Positions 10,801 through 23,573 of a DNA stretch of 64,000 bases are shown here, piece after piece. Position 1 is the first letter of the stretch. The number at the start of each line of letters is the position of its first letter. The notes below the pieces were generated by a model. It was not told where the DNA came from and made no database searches. It was given only the letters and a program-made list of their open reading frames with translations. Made by a program: the position numbers and the translations under genes. Source of the DNA: Hydractinia symbiolongicarpus (Eukaryota; Cnidaria; Hydrozoa; Anthoathecata; Hydractiniidae); contig NC_079880.1 in NCBI RefSeq assembly GCF_029227915.1, positions 25,475,501 through 25,539,500 on the forward strand, in the 5' to 3' direction.

Positions 10801-11884
10801 TGATGTGTCTTAACGTGACGATCTCTGTTGAACTTTTGACCAAATGTCTTTCCGCAATACTCACATACTTTGTTCTGATTCATTTTCTGCTTCCGGACCA
10901 TTACTTTTGTACACTCTTTCTTATGGCGAACAATATTCCCTCTAAATTTCGATCGTAAGGGACAATCAACCGTCGGACAAGCCCACAACTTTGTTTTCTC
11001 ATCATACAGAGGCTGTATTTTTCTGTTTTTCCTAAGTGTTACTGGTTGATGGTTGAATCTCTTCTCGTGTTTATTTCTGTTGCTCATATCACTGAATTGT
11101 TTCTTGCATGAGTCATCGCGACGAAAATAAAACTTTGCTTTACTGACTGGCGCCATCTCAAACTTTCAGACAATGAAGTTTGAATGAAACTTTCTTTCTT
11201 TTAAATCCCACGCGCGCCAAAACACTGTTTCGATTTAAAAAAACATTCGATTCAGAAAGTAAACATTCGATTTGATCTCGTATCGACGAGTAAATTCAGA
11301 TATAACAGTCAAATTGCCTTCTAGTACGCTTTTTTAAGTCGAAAAATTAAAAGGACCATATTTATCCTCAGGCACTCTTTAACCTTGTGAAATCAAGTCA
11401 AATCCAACAATTGTATACCTAAAAATGAAGCTGCTGAAGAAAATCATGAAATTCTTAAGAGTACTCTAAGATAATAGCAAAAATGATGTTTACGTTAAAA
11501 TCGGAAAAAGACTAATTGATCATGAAATACTCTTAATATTTGAATTTTTTTTACTTTATTCTAAATTCAAGACCAGTTGAACCATTTTCCGAAATTTCGA
11601 ACCAAAAAGAAGACTTCAAGGTTCCAAAAATTAAGATGACTTTTTTATCTTTGCAGCTAAGGACTAAAACGTATCTTAAACTACTCCTGACTTTAGACGT
11701 AATTTTCTCTCAGTCTACTTATCATAAAAACTCTAATTTTCATATTTTGAAAGAAAAATCTTATGTTAATTCGCCATTAAAATGGAATTCTTCTTGGATT
11801 TAGAGACTGCTACGATATTTTAGATTAAGTGAGAGATATAGAAATCTCCACTTTTCGCACAGTCAAGAAAAAACACGTCCCTTA
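7829..11884. mobile_element. Degenerate DNA transposon with 29-bp TIRs and CTTA duplication
   Basis: The ends at 7833 and 11880 are perfect 29-bp inverted repeats beginning GGACGTGTTTTTTCTTGACT. CTTA flanks both sides (7829-7832 and 11881-11884), a 4-bp target duplication. The only coding content is a minus-strand transposase with three N-terminal zinc fingers (8316-11156). I cannot place it confidently in a named superfamily from sequence alone. Confidence 0.8.
8316..11156 (-). pseudogene. Zinc-finger DDE-like transposase, broken by two frameshifts and a stop
   Basis: Translation begins at the ATG ending at 11156. Residues 1-130 hold three zinc-finger-like units: a degenerate C-H-H unit, then CPTVDCPLRSKF with RHKKEC, then CEYCGKTF with HVKTHH. 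A Ser/Asn/Asp-rich linker follows. After a one-base frameshift near 10215-10220 the frame continues with KCSFSTFYKYRPFYIGPP and a Cys pair (CLCIKC). An in-frame TAA at 9436-9438 interrupts it, and the same frame resumes with RHEGSRYIEMDF. The presumed catalytic region has KSDNAPTQYKNKW and GAAGHGKGLIDAMSAFG, the SD-Q and H-GKG pattern of many eukaryotic DDE transposases. A second frameshift near 8800-8815 leads to the Cys-rich CDCDNCLNLEFDAC and the C-terminus. The joined order is clear; the function is inferred. Confidence 0.75.
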
Positions 11885-11980
11885 GTTAATCTGTTTCTGT
11901 ATGTTAAGTGTGTTCTATTATATCTATTGATAGTATATATATATGTATTATGTATTGTGAAGTCCTATATTGTAGTTTTA

Positions 11981-12027
11981 CAAAGGACGGGCGCCCCCGC
12001 GGATTTATGCATGGGTTGCCAACTATA
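11981..12027 (+). repeat. Dispersed hairpin-repeat copy (GGACGGGCG...GGG)
   Basis: This is a diverged copy of the family whose core reads AAAGGACGAGCGACCCCGTG, then a T-rich loop, then CCACGGGTTAACGACTA. Here the stem is degraded. Other copies lie at 27222-27323, 27853-27899, 54852-54908 and, on the minus strand, 42444-42512 and 63891-63992. Confidence 0.5.
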
Positions 12028-12125
12028 AAACCAAAATTTCGTATTACACTTGAAGTTTACTTTAACTAATCTCTTCCGCTTGGAGCGTGATTTTATAACA
12101 TTTTTTTTTATTTCAGCAAGAAGAG

Positions 12126-15137
<3,012 letters not shown>

Positions 15138-15294
15138 TTGTATATTAGTTAACACTTTTGTCATAAAAACAAGAGCAACGCTCTTTTAAACTCGGTCACG
15201 TATATGAAGAAATGACACCTGGTAGGAAGACATTTGGTTTTCAGTCAATTTTGAATTTTGCACATTATCATAATTTTTAACGCTTTTTAACGGA

Positions 15295-15300
15295 AATAAA
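15295..15300 (+). promoter_or_regulatory. Candidate polyadenylation signal AATAAA
   Basis: The canonical hexamer lies about 160 bp after the stop of the glycosyltransferase-like gene and is the first one downstream on the plus strand. Confidence 0.4.
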
Positions 15301-15399
15301 TAATTTTGGAAATAAATATTCCGGATAGTTTTCTAGCACCGTTTAAAATAAGATTTAAAATTTCTTTTTGACTACTTCTGTTACTATATGTTTATGGTT

Positions 15400-16085
15400 G
15401 ACCTCCTGGCAGCCTTCAATATGCAGTTTCTGTCAGCCTTCAATAAGCAGCTTCTGGCAGCATTCAATATGCAGCTTCTGACAGTCTTCAATAAGCAGCT
15501 TCTGGCAGCATTCAATATGCAGCTTCTGACAGCTTTCAATAAACAGCTTTTGGCAGCCTTAAATATGCAGCTTCTGATAACCTTAAATAAGCAGCTTCTG
15601 GCAGCCTTAAATAAGCAGCCCTTAATATGCAGCTTCTGGCAGTCTTCAATATGCAGCTTCTGGCAGCTATCAATAAACAGCTTCTGTCAGCCTTCAATAT
15701 GCAGTTTCTGTCAGCCTTCAATATGCAGTTTCTGTCATCCTTCAATATGCAGTTTCTGTCAGCCTTCAATATGCAGTTTCAGTCAACCTTTAATAAGCAG
15801 CTTCTGGCAGCATTCAGTATGCAGCTTCTGACAGTCTTCAATAAGCAGCTTCTTGCAGCATTCAATATGCAGCTTCTGGCAGCTTTCAATAAACAGCTTT
15901 TGGCAACCTTAAATATTCAGCGTCTGATAGCCTTAAATAAGCAGCGTCTGGCAGCCTTAAATAAGCAGCCCTTAATATGCAGCTTCTGGCAGCCTTCAAT
16001 ATGCAGCTTCTGGCAGCCTTCAATATGCAGCTTCTGGCAGCTATCAATAAACAGCTTCTGACAACCTTCAATATTCAGGTCTTGG
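15400..16085. repeat. 24-bp minisatellite with 350-bp higher-order repeat
   Basis: About 28 tandem copies of a 24-bp unit close to CAGCTTCTGGCAGCCTTCAA plus TATG or TAAG. A shortened unit (CAGCCCTTAATATG) occurs at 15616 and again at 15966. The flanking variant order is also the same 350 bp apart (for example 15472 and 15822), so whole blocks were duplicated. Because the unit length is a multiple of three, frames stay open and read QLLAAFNM/QLLTAFNK on the plus strand. No splice site or start context ties it to a gene, so coding is doubtful. Confidence 0.9.
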
Positions 16086-17239
16086 TAGCCTTCAAAATGC
16101 AGGTTTTTCTATTGCTTACATAGTTCTTGAAAGAAAAAAATACATTAATGACAAAATAGCAAAAACAAAACAGGATTCAAGAAGGTAGCTTTGGAATTAC
16201 ACTTGCATCAACTTGATTGTGTTGTTGGTTCTTGACTGTGATGCTCGCTTTCTCCTCAAAAATTCATCCCTTGGAGCTTAGATGAGCACCTTATACCGAT
16301 GAATATTTTAAGTTTTTTTTAAATTTTCGTTATTTTTAAAAAAAATCTCGAAAATATTTTTCGCAACATCCTTTTCAACAATACACAAAATTACAGAAAG
16401 TTAATTCCTGCGAAAATATATTAAAGTTTTGGTGTAAATGCAGCATGCTAAAATTCCGCACCAATGTATTCCTTAAGTAAACTTAGTCGAAATTACTTCA
16501 GAAAGCCTGAATTTTTTATATTACATTGGAAATTCGTAGTTTTAAAAATGGTGGCACAAACTACAGACTTTGCCAGCTTTAGTAAACAGGTTTATTGATT
16601 ATTTACAGAGATAGGACTTTCTAAAAACATTTTATTTTGATTATACATCACATCAGATCTCGCTATACGTTGCAGGAGCCAGCAAAACATAGTTTCTTTC
16701 TTTGTGGTGTCTTTCGTGAATAGTGAGCCAATGGCACGAATATTTTTGGAAATTGACACATGGGGAAATTTGATTGCACTGAGATGCTCCGCACACGCAA
16801 AGATTGTATTTGTTACAAACTGGGCGCTTAGCCACCCTATAGCTACAATTAGGCTTAAGCTAGGATTAAATGTTACTCTTTTTTCATAACTAGCTAGAGC
16901 AACTATAAAATGGCAAGCCTGAGCATTTAGCTGGGTCAAAAGTCAAAACCTGAGAAGACAATTACATCACACTTTCTTAGTTTATAGCTACATATGTTTG
17001 AGAACACCTGTAGAACTTCTCAATGTTTATTGTGTTACCCCATATGGCAATTCATGTTTTGTTGGTATGTGCAAAATAGTTTACACAGCAATATTTAGGT
17101 TTAAAACAAATGTTCCACACAGAGGATGGAATTTTTTCATTTTTACCCTATAGTCAAAAATGAGCTATGCTACATTTTTTTTGTTTTCTTATTATTATTA
17201 TGAATGTTTTAAAAGGATGTACAAATCAGTTAAACACTG
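16086..17239. other. Gene-free stretch before the LINE
   Basis: Only weak frames without splice support are present. A minus-strand frame over 16592-16939 reads without stops for 115 codons but shows no domain I recognise, so it is not called as a gene. Confidence 0.45.
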
Positions 17240-17369
17240 CTATCAATCTGTGTCCTTTAAATAAAAATAAAAATAAAAACCTAAAAATATATAGATATAT
17301 AGATATAGTTTAAAGATTAAATGTACACATTATAAAAATATTAATAAATAAAAAGATGTTTACAGTTCA

Positions 17370-18589
17370 AAATATTTAAGTTTCTTGTTGAAGTCCTTTT
17401 CGGCCAATCTGATCCCTCTAGGTAACAAGTTATAAAGCTTTGCTCACATGGCGAAAAAGCCTGAGTTCGCAAACTCTAGTCTGACATTAGGCGCAATAAG
17501 TAGAATACTTTTTTTCTTGTCGTTTTTCCATGATGGTTTACTTTAAAATAATCTTGAAAATTCGAACATACGTTTCCTTCAACCTATTTTCTCACAAGCT
17601 TGATTGCATATTTATATAAGTAATTTTGTATTGAAACTGTTTTCATCGTCATGATCTTATCCGCTTGTCATTCAAAACTTTTCAGTTTTTCTTTCTGAGT
17701 GGATGTCAAGTTCAATTGAACAATACAGTTATATCTTAATGCTGATAAAATTATACTCGTGTAAATTGCAACAGTAGCTTTTGGTGTTAATAACTGTCTC
17801 TTTGCAGTTTCCAGGAGCATGCATTCTGTTTTATTCTTCTTTAAATTCATAATTAATTAGTTTGCTTGGAAGTACAATGCAATTCCTTGCAGATCTTCGT
17901 TTAACAATTTCTGCACTTCTTCTGTCGCTTTTGCAGAAACAAACACTGCAGTATCGTCAGCAAATTCAATAACGTTGCAATTGATGAGGCAGTCTTCAAA
18001 GTCATTAAAAAATATAAGGAACAAAATTGGTCCCAGTATTGATCCTTGCGGAACGCCGCAACAGTGGCAACTGGTCTGACATTTCATTGTGAAATTTGAC
18101 TACTTGATGACGTCCAAACAGGTAGTTAGCAAACCATTTTAGAGCAAGTCCTTTTATTCCATGATTTTCCAATTTCCATAATAACTTGTCATGATCCAAC
18201 GTATCAAACGACTTAGATAAATCAATAAAAACGGCTGATAATAGTGCTTTGTCGCCCGCTTTTCTGATGTTGCTAATAAATAAAGTGGTCGCTAGCTCCG
18301 TTGAACGCTTTCTCCTGTAACCGAACTGTTTATCTGTAAGGAAGTTATTTTCTTCCAGGTAGTCAATAAGTTGGTGTTGAACAGCCTTTTCTAGTATTTT
18401 AAAAACAACAGGGAGAATAGATATAGGTCTATAATTATTTGCATCAGTAACGTTTCCACTTTTGTGTACTGGAGTTATTTGCACAGTTTTCCAATCTTTG
18501 GGTACAGTTGCTGTTTTTAGGGAAAGGTTGATGATGTGTTGTAAAGGTTATGCTATTTCTCCCTACAATTCTTCAACAAATCATCTATG
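17370..18589 (-). pseudogene. LINE reverse transcriptase, 3' part
   Basis: The first frame (18484-18005) gives TPVHKSGNVTDANNYRPISI, then FGYRRKRSTELA and FIDLSKSFDTLDHDKLL, the canonical LINE reverse transcriptase blocks. After a frameshift (18087-17857) come GVPQGSILGPILFLIFFNDF and EFADDTAVF; the FADD pair is the catalytic aspartates. Downstream fragments (17850-17668 and about 17450-17370) contain the thumb and C-terminal sequence. Upstream, reading joins the endonuclease part once the element at 18594-20579 is removed: the motif KKATGIDDL is split exactly at the CCGG target. Dead copy. Confidence 0.85.
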
Positions 18590-19235
18590 CCGGTGTCATG
18601 GGGAATTAGGAAGCAGGGAATTAAGACTTCAAAGTCATAATTCCCTAGTGAATTAGGATTTGCCGTCATTTTTTCCTAGTGTTTTAAGACTTAGGCAGTT
18701 TTAATTCCCTAGTGATTCAGGAATGCATCGGTGAATCAAGACTCCAAGGTAATGGTTTGTAAAGTTAATGAATCAAAAAATCTTTTTAAAGAAAAATCAT
18801 TTTTTAAAAGAAATCAAACAAAATTACAAATAAATTGTATATCAAAATGTTTATACAATATTAGTATTGGGTGTATGTATGCATACATACAGAAGTATAA
18901 AAATATAAAAATGTGTTTTAAAAATAATATTAACAATGGAAATGATAATATTTCAACAAATTCCAAAAATGGTTCCATTGAAAGTTATTTCGCTCAAGGT
19001 ACATTATTTCGTTGTACTTTTGGAAACGGCCGCAGTTCTTTCTCCACTAAACACGAAATGAGATGGCTTCTCATCTGCTGCACATCAAATCGAGCTTCAA
19101 TACACCACAGTTGAAATCGTCTTCTTGCTTTTGAACAGGAAGAAATGACATTGTAAGTTTTCTAGTTGAGGTTTCTTTAAATTTTCGATAGAGTGCGTTT
19201 AAACTCCTCAAAGTATACAGACCAGCTTTGTTGTT

Positions 19236-19469
19236 CTAGGTGGAGCAAATTTGAACACGGTCACAGGAACAAGAGGGGAGTAGCCAATGTTGCTTTCCGT
19301 CATGTAGCAACTGTGTGTGTTCGTTACTAACTGCTCTGAATGGATAATTTGTTTTCTTTTGTGAATTGAGCACTGACTGGAAGCGGTCTATTTTGCCTAA
19401 AGCTTTGCATATAAGTTTTTTGGCGTCGTGCATTATGTTATCGTTAAGCCAGGCATCTTTAAATATCAA
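19236..19469 (-). pseudogene. Ulp1-like cysteine protease fragment of the Ginger element
   Basis: The 77-residue fragment reads DAWLNDNIMHDAKKLICK, a run resembling GLQ-type sequence around DRFQSVL, then EHTQLLHDGKQHWLLPS. WLND near the start and HW as the catalytic-His context are typical of Ulp1/C48 protease-like domains carried by some transposons. The rest of the domain, including Asp and Cys, is missing. Remnant only. Confidence 0.5.
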
Positions 19470-19503
19470 AATGTTTTTTTCTTCTTCTTTTAAGTATTAA
19501 AAC

Positions 19504-19845
19504 TCACTTTGCTTTTTGACAGGGTATACACGTTTTCACAAACTCCGCTACATCATTGTATATTGAATACCAAAAAAATCGAGCAAAAAATTTGTAGGTA
19601 GAATCTCTTCCATAATGCGAAGACATAGCTTGGCGTGCGAGCTTTCTCCGATACCTTAAAAAGTTACCCAAACCCGTATTTGTGTGTATACATACACACA
19701 AATAAACACACAAAAATAAACACTGCTTACAAATGTCCGATTTATATAATTTTATTGTAATAACTCCTTTACCTTTATGAATGTCTTTCATAATTTCCAA
19801 CTGACTCTTTTTCTCGACAATAACCCTGTGATCTGTTTTGTACAT
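19504..19845 (-). pseudogene. Integrase zinc-binding (H2C2) fragment of the Ginger element
   Basis: The C-terminal half reads ARQAMSSHYGRDSTYKFF, then FFWYSIYNDVAEFVKTCIPC, then QKAK. The HYGRD-F-W-V-KTCxxCQ pattern is the H2C2 zinc-binding region that precedes the integrase core in Gypsy and Ginger integrases. The first half contains low-complexity sequence. The DDE core that should follow is deleted before the Ulp1-like fragment begins. Confidence 0.65.
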
Positions 19846-20622
19846 GAGCTGTCCGTTTACCAGGCTAAATCTTTTACAAGCTAAATGGAATGGAATATTT
19901 TCAGTTATGTATATTTAAATGAAAGTAAACTTCACGAGAAAGAACTTTCGCTTTCTTTTCAATATTTTTTTCAAGTCCAACGCAAAGGTTTATTCGCGTG
20001 AAATTTCCAAAAAAGTTTCAAACTCGAAGTTAATCCAGATACAGACAAATTTTACGAAGTAATTTTGCTTGAAAAATTTGTTTTGGCAGTCTATGCGACT
20101 ACATCCATCCATAAATAAAAGTCAACTCAAGGGAGACCATCGTTTTAAATAAAAAAATTACGAAAAGAATATACAAAAAAATAGAGAGAGAAATATGTTT
20201 GTAAATACGTAACTCTCCTGAAGTTATATTTTCAGGATAGCCTCTCTTATCTCTAATAAAATTTTCAATTGATGAAAAATCATAATGTTTTCGTTAAGAT
20301 GGCATTATTTTGTTCTGGTTTTGTAACGACGTGAATAAAATTTTAAAATATAATTTCGAATAACTTGAGTTCGGAGTTCGAATGATCAATTTCAAAACAA
20401 AAGTTTTAATTCACTAGTGAAATATGATTTCATTATCACAATGAGTCGTATTTCTGGTGGAGTTCTAATTCCCCAATGGATTCCTAATCTATTAGGGTAT
20501 TAAGACTCCCCAAGTCAAAAACCCCAGGGATTTAGGACTCATGAGTTTTAATTCCTTGAAGTTCTAATTCCCCGTTACACCGGTAGCTTTTTTACGTTAC
20601 AGATTTTTTAACTCTTTCTGTA

Positions 20623-21197
20623 CGAATAAATTCGAAACAAACTCAAAGGCAAAAACAGTTTTTGTTTTAATATTACTTGGATGCGGAACACTCTATACAA
20701 ATTCTTTCAACGGAAACCCCATTTTTTTCAGTTTGCCTGCTACTGTGTCAAAAAAAGTGTTCGAGTTTGAAGTAGTATCTTCTTTGACGTGTTCTCCTGT
20801 TATAGAAGGAATAGATGAATTAGGTATACAGGTACTCTTTCTCGGAAAAAATTTTGATGGTAATCTTTTTTCGCTTTTCGTACTTGGTATGTACAAGTGT
20901 TTCTTAGCTGTTTGAAAAAATCCCAATCGGTAGAACTTTTCGATTTCCGGAATTTACACAGAAGTTGATCACGCACATTCATATTCTTCTTAATATCCGC
21001 TTACAACCACGGGCATAAAGAACCCTTGATTCGCTTTGTTAAAATGGGTGCATGTTTGTTAAATAACGTTGTGAAAATGCTTCTCAAGTATTTACAAGCG
21101 TTGTTTACATCTTTCGTTTGATGCAAAGGTACGAAATCGCATGACGAAAGATCTGCTTTCAGTGCATTTGGATCATACAGTCTATAATTTCTGCATA
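20623..21197 (-). pseudogene. LINE middle region between endonuclease and reverse transcriptase
   Basis: Minus-strand fragments read CRNYRLYDPNALKADLSSCD, HAPILTKRIKGSLCPWL and MNVRDQLLCKFRKSKSSTDW, the typical linker of CR1/Jockey-type LINEs. The sequence then drifts through frameshifts toward KKATGID at the Ginger insertion. On the upstream side it joins PRTII of the endonuclease region exactly when the Tigger element is removed together with one copy of TA. Confidence 0.7.
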
Positions 21198-22447
21198 CAG
21201 TTGAACTCATGTAAATCGACCTCCCATAAATCGACAAATCATGTAAATCGACTAAATTCTTCGGTCCCTTCAGAATTTACTATGAAACCCTTACAACCTA
21301 TAAATCCGACCTCTCATAATTCGACAAATCATGTAAATCGACCAGATTCTTCGGTGCCCTGGTCGTGTTTTTCATCATGTAATTCGACTTTGGAATTTTT
21401 TTAAAATCGAATCATAAAATTCGAATGTTTGTTTACGTTTCAAATTTTTGTTTCGAGTACTGGCGCAGCTGATGATACAAACAAGACAAAATGACAACTA
21501 AAAGAAAGCACAATGAAGTTACTTTAAAAATTAAATATGATGCGTTAAAAGAGCTAGAAAAGGGTAGGCCGCGTAAATATGTGGCAGAACATTTTAACGT
21601 TCCCGGCAATACCATTTCTACCTGGAAGAAAAACAAACAAAAGATCTTTGATTCGTTTGAAAATTCGTCATTAAAACGTCAGCGTGTCAAAACAGGAACT
21701 TACGATATGTTGAATGAAGTCTTGTTGAAGTGGCTTAAATCAATGCGTGGTCACAACATTCCAATCAATGGTCCTATTCTAGTGAAAAAAGCGCAAGAAT
21801 TTGCAAAAGCACTCAACTACAAGGATTTTACAGCATTATATGGATGGTTGATAGGTTGGAAAGAGAGGTAATGAAACTTCCCTTATTAGAAGTTGTGATT
21901 TAAAATGTTTGGACATCAACTTCCAAAGTGTTACAAAAATAGCGGATCGAGTTAACGGGTTGATAGATCGAAACGAAGCGAGGATCGAACTCGATAAGTT
22001 AGTTTTGTTGCACTTGGGAAAGTTGACGTCCGAAAGTTTTGAATCACGATTTCTATTACATTTGCAATAACTTCCACGGTTGGTTTCAGATTTGCCTTCA
22101 TCGTATGTACAGTAAAATTTCATCTTATTTAGACACGGTATTACCTTCAAGGAGGTTTCTGGTGAATCATCAAAAGTAACCAAAGAGATGACTGCACCAT
22201 GGGAAGAAACCACCTTGCCAACTATTCCAGCCAGATACGAACTGAAGGATATTTTCAATGCCTACGAGTTAGCCAATGCACAATATCTTACGCAGAGCAT
22301 CCATATTTTATTTTTCTAAAAATCCATATTTTATTTTTCTCAAATTTGGCCAAAAAAAAAGGTTGAAATCCTATAATTCGACAACTCATGTAATTTGACC
22401 AAATCGTGAGACCCCCTGAAGAGTCGAATTACATGAGTTCAACTGTA
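21196..22447 (+). mobile_element. Tigger/pogo-like transposon (TA target) inserted in the LINE
   Basis: The element 21198-22445 (1,248 bp) starts CAGTTGAACTCATGTAAATC and ends with the inverted copy. TA lies on both sides (21196-21197 and 22446-22447). Removing it restores the LINE frame PRTII-CRNYRLYD, which is direct proof of insertion. It encodes a CENP-B-type DNA-binding protein on the plus strand but lacks the DDE catalytic core. TA target and CAGT ends fit the Tc1/mariner-pogo group. Confidence 0.88.
21491..22319 (+). CDS. CENP-B-like DNA-binding protein of the Tigger element, DDE domain missing
   Basis: Exon 1 (21491-21867) encodes KRKHNEVTLKIKYDALKELE, then VAEHFNVPGNTISTWKKNK, the psq-type helix-turn-helix of CENP-B/Tigger proteins, then the second HTH (LLKWLKSMRGHNIPINGPIL). 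An intron with GTAATG donor and TTATTTAG acceptor spans 21868-22132. Exon 2 (22133-22319) continues HGITFKEVSGESSKV and stops shortly after DIFNAYEL. In Tigger transposases this position reads NADE(T) and holds the first catalytic Asp; here it is Tyr. Joined length is 187 residues and the frame is preserved. The product would be a pure DNA-binding protein if expressed. The intron is inferred from frame continuity. Confidence 0.65.
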
Positions 22448-23394
22448 TTATGGTTCTAGGGCTGAAACGATTATGATTTAGTTTTCGTATACAACCAATA
22501 AGATCATGATCATCCATGCTTAAAGCAGCTGTTATGGTTTTTGAATTGTTTTTATCGTTACTAGATAACACTACATCTGTCAAAGTGCTTGATTGTAGGA
22601 CTCGTTATTGTTTTAAATCATTTCTTGCAATGATATTTTTTAGTTCTTTGTTGTCTGATTTAACGAGAAAATTAACGTTTATATCCCCAAGGAGAATTAT
22701 CTCTTAACAACATTTGCTTGCCGTAATTAGAACCTTCTCAAAATTTGCGTTAAAATCTGTGGGTAGATATTTTAATGTATCCGGGGGTCTATACATAGTG
22801 CTTATATTTTCTTTTTTGATAAAAATTTCGATCCAAATTGTTTCCAGTTTATCACTGTCGTATTTCTAACTCTTTCCATTTCAGGTTGTTTGAAATATAC
22901 ATTCCTACACCACCACCCGTTCCATTTTTTTGACATCTTTGAACAAATGTATAACCCGGAAAATCATAAAGTATAAAATTATCATTCCAACCGTCTGGAG
23001 TTATGTGCGTTTCCGATAACGTAACTATGTCGATATGTTTATATTTTTCCAAAAATAGCGATAAACTTCCAATGTTGTTTAATAACCCTCTTATATTTTG
23101 GTGGACGACTTTAATACCATTCATGTTATTAAATTCTCCCATAGCATCGGGTCCAGGACATGTTTCCACATCTCCACACATAATAAGCAGCATAAAAACT
23201 AAACATTTCCGAGACATGTAAGGTATTTTTAATCTAAAACCTCTGTTTCCATTTCTCAGCAACAGCAACATTAAACTATTTTCTCTCTTTAACGAACTAG
23301 AATATTTCGTTGTAACACTTGAATTAATTAAACCACTAACAGATTGATATAGAATAAAAATAAACACAAGAGAAACACATAACACGTCTTGCAT
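22386..23394 (-). pseudogene. LINE 5' region and endonuclease, with a 2A-like motif
   Basis: The minus-strand frame from the ATG at 23394 begins with two hydrophobic stretches (VLCVSLVFIFILY and LVFMLLIMC), then CGDVETCPGP, which resembles the 2A ribosome-skipping motif (DxExNPGP) with Cys in place of Asn. The endonuclease follows: VVHQNIRGLLNN, DIVTLSETHI, and a G-rich GTGGGVGMYI. After frameshifts it continues with LGDINVNFL and SMDDHDLIGCIRK, corresponding to GDFN and SDH motifs. Several stops are present, so it is inactive. Confidence 0.75.
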
Positions 23395-23573
23395 GCGCCA
23401 TTTTTTCTTTTTTTATCAAGACTTAACATTACATTATCAAAAGTTTACAAATAATTTCAAACTGATTAGTTCCCTGTAGCCATTTTTGTGTCAGTGGTTA
23501 AAAAAACCATGGTTTCATTGAAATCAAAAGTCCTATAGCTTCAGTATAATTAAAAAAATCATTTAAAACCTAG

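Larger units (their letters stand above)
18590..20583. mobile_element. Ginger1-like DNA transposon inserted in the LINE reverse transcriptase
   Basis: The element 18594-20579 (1,986 bp) begins TGTCATGGGGAATTAG; the reverse complement of its other end begins TGTAACGGGGAATTAG. Both sides carry CCGG (18590-18593 and 20580-20583). Ends of TGTNR type, a 4-bp duplication and preference for CCGG are what I recall for Ginger1 transposons. The inside contains fragments of an integrase zinc-binding region and a Ulp1-like protease, both on the minus strand. The catalytic integrase core is absent, so it is non-autonomous or decayed. Confidence 0.82.
17240..23404 (-). mobile_element. Decayed non-LTR retrotransposon (LINE) with two nested insertions
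   Basis: Read on the minus strand, the element runs from a 5' region near 23404, through an apurinic-like endonuclease and reverse transcriptase, to a C-terminal segment near 17370 (LPRGIRLAEKDFNKKLKYF) and an A/T-rich tail near 17261-17279. Removing the Ginger-like insertion (18594-20579) and the Tigger-like insertion (21198-22445) restores a continuous, if mutated, coding order of about 2.9 kb. Several frameshifts and stops show the copy is dead. The order endonuclease then reverse transcriptase with FADD fits CR1/Jockey-type elements; the exact clade is not resolved. Confidence 0.82.

Noticed and set aside
15388-16061. Two long frames with QLLAAFNM repeats
   Set aside because: They are open only because the minisatellite unit is 24 bp; the opposite strand is also open, and no start or splice context supports a gene.
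16592-16939. 115-codon minus-strand frame
   Set aside because: No recognisable domain, no splice sites and no neighbouring exons; chance or a decayed repeat is more likely.
21836-22258. 140-codon minus-strand frame inside the Tigger element
   Set aside because: It lies antisense to the transposase exon and its intron; the plus-strand reading has the family motifs.
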